In this document: positions 59,977-64,000 of the stretch, one piece after another
Layout: each line of letters begins with the position of its first letter
Numbering within the stretch: position 1 is the stretch's first letter
Source of the DNA: JBGSIC01 sp041751875
GTDB taxonomy: Bacteria; Bdellovibrionota; FAC87; UBA2466; JACKAF01
NCBI GenBank assembly: GCA_041751875.1
Contig: JBGSIC010000013.1
Span: forward strand, 62,001 to 126,000
Direction of reading: 5' to 3'
DNA: 64,000 nt
The notes under the pieces: model-generated
The model's database searches: none
Seen by the model: the letters and a program-made list of their open reading frames with translations, nothing else
What the model was told of the DNA's origin: nothing
Translations under genes and position numbers: made by a program

Positions 59977-61920
59977 ATGTTCAAATTCTTTTTGCTGCTT
60001 GGACTCACCGTTTACTTCCCATGCTTCGCCCGCGAGGTCCTTCGGGCCGAACAATTTTCTGTGGGAGGCAAGGGTACAAGCGTACTTGAGGTTCGAAAAA
60101 GTTTTATCAAGTTCGATGGCTCGGGTGAGAACTGGCTTTCCACTAGTATTGAAATCACCACTCCTGGCGTTTTTCAGATCGAAACTTCACGTCAAGGAGA
60201 CACAAAACGTGTCCTTCTTATCGATGGAGAAACGCTTGATTCTGTAAGCCAACTATCGAGTTCCAAGTACCTGACAACCAGCCCGCTCCCAGCGGTGCGT
60301 TTGGATAAGGGGCGACACTCGATTTCCTTCTACGCTCCTCATCGCAGTGCAAACAAGCACGAGGTCTGGAGCAAAATCGAACTGACCCGCCTTGCGGAAA
60401 GTGCGCCTGCTATTGATCTAAGGAACTCATGGCGTCCACTGGGCACTCACGCTCAGGCCCTCAGAATAGGCTCCCTGTTTGATGGCACCTATATCAACGT
60501 TAATATTGCTCGAGAAAAAGCGCTCTTCACTCACCAAGACTATCAGTACCTAAGCTACTTTCATCCCGAAGGCTTTTTGGTGGTGGCCCGCAGGAAACTG
60601 ACTGAGAATCACTTCGAAAAATACTGGTTACCCATCAGCGAAGGAAAACTCCCGATTGCCTACCGAAAAGGCACAATCTCTCTTTCCAATCCACATCACT
60701 ATATCTCGATGGAAATGGACGGCGCCGGCTACCTGCACGTAGCCTTCGGCCAGCATTCCAACCGCATGAACTATCTGAGATCGCAAAACCCTTACGACAT
60801 TTCCCGATGGAATCTCGCAGAGACTAACATTCTGCCTGGTCCACAAGAAACCAAGGTGACTTATCCCAGCTTCATTCGCACGCAAGGGGGAGATTTGCTG
60901 CTGCATTTTCGAAGCGGAACCGCCGGAAAGGGGGAAGAGCATCTGTACCGTTACCTCACGCCTTCTCAGAAATGGGAGCCGCTTTATAGTCCCTTTATCG
61001 TGGACAACGGTAAATCCAGCCCCTATTTCTGGCACGCAGCGACTGATCCTAGAGGAGTGATTCATCTCGCCTGGACTTGGCGTCTGAACGGAGTACAAAA
61101 TTACAAATCCATTAAAGCCAGAGGTTTTAAAAACGCTGATGTTTCCTACGCAAAAAGTAGCGATGAGGGAAGGACTTGGCAACGAAGCGATGGCTCTTCT
61201 TATGTTCTGCCTATTCAGCGAACGGGAAAGAGTAAACAAAACGCTGAAGTCATAAAAAAGATCGCGATGGGCGAAAGCTTCTTCAACCATTACGGCTCTG
61301 ATATCGATTCCGCGGGTCACCCCCATTTCGTCTTTACAAAATGGGAAAGCGAACGGTCGCATATAGCCCAGCACTGGCACTTATTTTGGGATGGAAAAAC
61401 GTGGCAGTCTCAGGTAGCGAGCGACTATGAAGCCATCGCCCAATGGTCTGCGGGTCAGTGTCATGGGCAAGCGTCCACCGATATCGCACGCCCCAATCTC
61501 GTGCTTAACAAGGAAGGCCGTGCTTTGATCTTTTCACGCGCGCTTGAGCGCAACCAGTCCATAGAAGCGTTCGTAAGCGAGGCTCCATACGAACTGTGGA
61601 AAACAAGAAGCGTCTTTGACGGTTCGACCGGGGGCTGGGAGCCACAGCTTGACCGGACGTTGTGGCACCGCGAAGCAAAACTCCAGTTTATTTTATTGGG
61701 AGTGACTGATGCTGCCGTCGAAGAGCGGTACCGGGCTCCCAAACTTCAAGCAGGATTCTGGTCTAAGACCAATCCGCTTTTCCGAAATCTTTTTCAGTCC
61801 TCAGCTAACGCAACGCTTTGTCCCGACGCTCCGCCTGCTAAACCGTTCTCCATTGATTCCCGACTCACTCCGCAAACTGGGTATATAATGGAAGTACTCC
61901 ATGAATCCCTCAAGCCCTAG
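59977..61920 (+). CDS. Secreted BNR_4 repeat protein
   Basis: About 647 residues from ATG 59977 (AGAAGGTGG in front) with a signal peptide (FKFFLLLGLTVYFPCFA). An N-terminal beta domain (to about 150) is followed by a beta-propeller with the BNR_4 pattern HHYISMEMDGAGYLHVAFG, RTQGGDLLLHFRSG, HAATDPRGVIHLAWTWR, SSDEGRTWQRSDG. Relatives are sialidase- or polysaccharide-lyase-like proteins acting on glycans outside the cell. Catalytic residues are not identified. The next gene starts within its 3' end. Confidence 0.8.
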   Translation: MFKFFLLLGLTVYFPCFAREVLRAEQFSVGGKGTSVLEVRKSFIKFDGSGENWLSTSIEITTPGVFQIETSRQGDTKRVLLIDGETLDSVSQLSSSKYLTTSPLPAVRLDKGRHSISFYAPHRSANKHEVWSKIELTRLAESAPAIDLRNSWRPLGTHAQALRIGSLFDGTYINVNIAREKALFTHQDYQYLSYFHPEGFLVVARRKLTENHFEKYWLPISEGKLPIAYRKGTISLSNPHHYISMEMDGAGYLHVAFGQHSNRMNYLRSQNPYDISRWNLAETNILPGPQETKVTYPSFIRTQGGDLLLHFRSGTAGKGEEHLYRYLTPSQKWEPLYSPFIVDNGKSSPYFWHAATDPRGVIHLAWTWRLNGVQNYKSIKARGFKNADVSYAKSSDEGRTWQRSDGSSYVLPIQRTGKSKQNAEVIKKIAMGESFFNHYGSDIDSAGHPHFVFTKWESERSHIAQHWHLFWDGKTWQSQVASDYEAIAQWSAGQCHGQASTDIARPNLVLNKEGRALIFSRALERNQSIEAFVSEAPYELWKTRSVFDGSTGGWEPQLDRTLWHREAKLQFILLGVTDAAVEERYRAPKLQAGFWSKTNPLFRNLFQSSANATLCPDAPPAKPFSIDSRLTPQTGYIMEVLHESLKP

Positions 61921-62987
61921 CCGTTACAAAGACATCGACTTTGTTCGTGGTTTCTGTATTTGCTTGATTCTCCTTATTCATGCGACCCGTCCCTATACAG
62001 ACCAAGCGCTCGCGCACTTTGTTTGGGACTTTGCGCATTTCGATGTCCCCCTCATACTATTTTGCTCAGGCGCAAGCCTTTGGGCCATTTCGCTACGCAC
62101 GCCGACTGAAATCGGTCGGTTTTGGTTGCAACGCTTTGCCCGGCTCCTCCTTCCCTGGTGGAGTTTTTTGGTCATTTACTACGCCGCTTTCATGGCCATC
62201 GAGTTTCATAGAACATCCACTTTGGTTTTCCCGCTGGAACACGCGGTAGGATCATTGGTGTTCTTCGGTTTGCGCGATGGCATTGGTTTCGGATGGTGGA
62301 TCGCTCTCATGCTCACGGTGGCGATTGTGTTTCCCTTTCTTCAGCTACTTGATCGCCACGTCAAAAATGCAAGAGTCGGTCTCGCCCTCCTCATCGGCGT
62401 GAGTGTGGTTTTCCAGTTCGCACAACCTGGGCACGCAGTTAAGTGGGCAGGAAAATTTCTTTTCTTCCTTCCCTCGCTTTTCTTTTTTTACTTCGGGTTG
62501 CACTTTCAAGAGTTCAAAAAGAAATGGAATGCGGTGGGGGTGGCGCTTTTGATGGGCGCTTTATTTATTTTTCAACGCTTTCTACTTTCCACATCGGGTC
62601 GTAACCTTGAGCTCATTGCAAATAAGTACCCGCCTAATTTTTACTATTTGAGCTACTGTGTAGCAGGCCTTTTTGCCTTGCTCGCGCTTCACTCCTTTCT
62701 GGACTCTCGCTTCGCTCAGAACAAATTAAATCAGTTGTTCCAAAGTGCTTTGCGCTTTCTGAGCATGAATTCCCTGTGGATCTACCTGTGGCATATTGGG
62801 CTACTCAAAATAACGGCGTTCTATCGCACTCGGCTTGACCTCAATTGGGTGAGCGAGTTTTTGCTAATCCTGGGGGGGGAGCTGCATGCTAGTCACAGTC
62901 CAAAATCGCTTCTTTGCCCGTAGAAAACCTCCGGCGCAAAGGCCTCAGTTGCCCATTGTGCCCGCTTCCTCTTCCCGCGCCGCCTAA
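61901..62987 (+). pseudogene. Acyltransferase-3 family membrane protein, probably full length but frameshifted at a G8 tract
   Basis: The frame from ATG 61901 codes a ten-helix acyltransferase (DFVRGFCICLILLIHATRP with the motif histidine; RFARLLLPWW). As sequenced it stops at 62923 after a run of eight G (62872-62879), giving a non-hydrophobic tail. Removing one G extends the frame to TAA 62985-62987, adding a normal last helix and basic tail (LILGGSCMLVTVQNRFFARR). So this is a sequencing error, a pseudogene or a phase-variable switch. It may acylate a surface glycan, overlapping the BNR_4 gene by 20 bases. Confidence 0.75.
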
Positions 62988-63073
62988 GCTACTGACTTTT
63001 CTCACAGTTAACCCCTTAACATCCTAACGATAAACCCCTAATGCGGGCCTTTTTACGCGCCGAATAACAAAGT

Positions 63074-63919
63074 ATGAGTAAGTTTTGGGTCGGTATCTCA
63101 GGTTGGACCTTTCCCGGATGGCGGGGAAAATTCTATCCCAAAGATCTCGTGCAGCGTCGCGAACTGGAGTACGCCAGCCACGTGCTCAGCTCGATTGAAA
63201 TCAACGGCACTTTTTACGCTCTTCAAAGGCCCGCTACCTTTCAAAGCTGGTATGCCGAAACTCCCGAAGATTTTCGATTCGCCGTAAAAGCACCGCAGTT
63301 TATGACTCACATTCTTCGTTTGAAAAATGCCAGTGAGCCGCTCGCGAACTTCATGGCTTCCGGAGTCCTTTGTCTCAAGGAAAAGCTAGGACCGATTCTG
63401 TGGCAGTTTCCCCCGAATGTGATGCTCAAAGATGACCGTTTTGAAATTTTTCTAAAGCAACTTCCCCAAAACTCAAAAGAAGCTTCGCGCCTAGCCAAAA
63501 AGCATGGAAAAAAAGTGGAAGGACGCGCTTTTACGAAAGCGGAAGGCAACTTTCCCGTACGCCATGCTTTTGAGTTTCGTCATAAGAGCTTTCTCAACAA
63601 GGATTTCATGGATCTCATGCGTGCACACAACGTGGCATTCGTGTTTGCCCACGAAGGAGGTAAAAAAGCCCCTTATACCGAAGAGCCCACCGCTGATTTT
63701 GTCTACGCTCGCTTACACGGTGAGGGTTTTAAGAAAGGTTATCCCCAAAAAGAAATTGCTGACTGGGCTAAAAAAGTAAGGCACTGGAACAAAACGGGCC
63801 TAGAAACCTTTGTTTACTTTAGCAACGAGGCCAAGGTGTACTCTCCTGTAGGAGCCATCAAACTCCTTAAAACTCTCGGTATCGAACGGCCGCAACCGAG
63901 TTTGAAAAAAGTGGCTTGA
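63074..63919 (+). CDS. DUF72 (YecE-like) protein
   Basis: 281 residues of the TIM-barrel-like DUF72 family: VGISGWTFPGWRGKFYP, EINGTFYALQRPATFQSWYAETPEDFRFAVKAPQFMTH, LGPILWQFPPN, HAFEFRHKSFLN and ADFVYARLHG. The function of the family is not established. Complete within the window; ends 81 bases before the edge. No link to the preceding genes is visible. Confidence 0.9.
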   Translation: MSKFWVGISGWTFPGWRGKFYPKDLVQRRELEYASHVLSSIEINGTFYALQRPATFQSWYAETPEDFRFAVKAPQFMTHILRLKNASEPLANFMASGVLCLKEKLGPILWQFPPNVMLKDDRFEIFLKQLPQNSKEASRLAKKHGKKVEGRAFTKAEGNFPVRHAFEFRHKSFLNKDFMDLMRAHNVAFVFAHEGGKKAPYTEEPTADFVYARLHGEGFKKGYPQKEIADWAKKVRHWNKTGLETFVYFSNEAKVYSPVGAIKLLKTLGIERPQPSLKKVA

Positions 63920-64000
63920 TACCACCACGCTGCCGCGTGACCTTCTCCCCAAAAAGCGGTAAAACTCTTCTCACACCGTAGTGTTGAAGAGGTTTGATTG

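Noticed and set aside
1..64000. tRNA, rRNA, CRISPR or IS elements
   Set aside because: No cloverleaf with a T-loop signature, no rRNA-like stretch, no regular short repeat-spacer array and no transposase frame were seen, though a proper scan was not possible.

Overview
The window is a gene-dense stretch (no gap over 300 bases) of a Gram-negative bacterial chromosome, with about 68 supportable protein genes. I see no tRNA, rRNA, CRISPR array, insertion sequence or prophage. The lineage is inferred, not proven. The many lipoproteins and secreted proteins, animal-like secreted proteases (trypsin and astacin types), an HNH protein of a type I associate with Bdellovibrionota, and common TTG/GTG starts in overlapping operons fit a Bdellovibrionota or related delta-proteobacterial genome.

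Left part (1-16 kb): a truncated cysteine-containing gene at the edge is followed by a four-gene operon (355-7992). It encodes a membrane acyltransferase, a ketosynthase with a second, cysteine-less ketosynthase-like half, an AT-ACP-KR-DH megasynthase, and a D-Ala-D-Ala-ligase-like ATP-grasp enzyme. Together these look like an iterative type I polyketide/polyunsaturated-lipid synthase split in two. The operon is bracketed by two nested inverted repeats of one family. Next come a lipoprotein, a DXD glycosyltransferase, an Rsm22-like methyltransferase and an ATP-grasp protein with a signal peptide. The N-degron gene aat and the hspQ-like gene follow, then folA-thyA-kce on the opposite strand.

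Middle part (16-50 kb): mostly housekeeping and envelope genes. They include ispH, a trypsin-like protease, a TSUP transporter, a PlsC acyltransferase, an astacin protease, prfC and an EEP-family hydrolase. A long choice-of-anchor/delta-60 lipoprotein and a membrane protein paired with a MIDAS lipoprotein (with a strong terminator) follow. Then come VanZ, an HNH protein, tdh-kbl, a Gly/Ser-rich secreted protein, thioredoxin-fold proteins, a YbiT-like ABC-F protein, a POT transporter, PAP2, crcB, a three-gene SDR/DUF1295/spermidine-synthase-like operon and hflX. A zinc-ribbon SDR protein, a metallothionein-like protein and a DUF488 protein close the section. A 31-residue membrane microprotein lies before hflX.

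Right part (50-64 kb): a baeRF/host-attachment protein, two outer-membrane proteins, and a Fur-family regulator. Look-alike palindromes in front of neighbouring genes suggest a small local regulon. A periplasmic Bcp peroxiredoxin and a sulfotransferase follow. Then comes a DNA-repair group: a LigD-like PE-(ligase)-Pol protein whose ligase domain has lost its catalytic lysine, an unknown basic-tailed protein, and a 202-residue stand-alone nucleotidyltransferase that has the lysine. This possible split end-joining ligase and the polyketide operon are the most interesting systems here. A BNR_4 secreted protein, an acyltransferase broken at a G8 tract and a DUF72 protein end the window.
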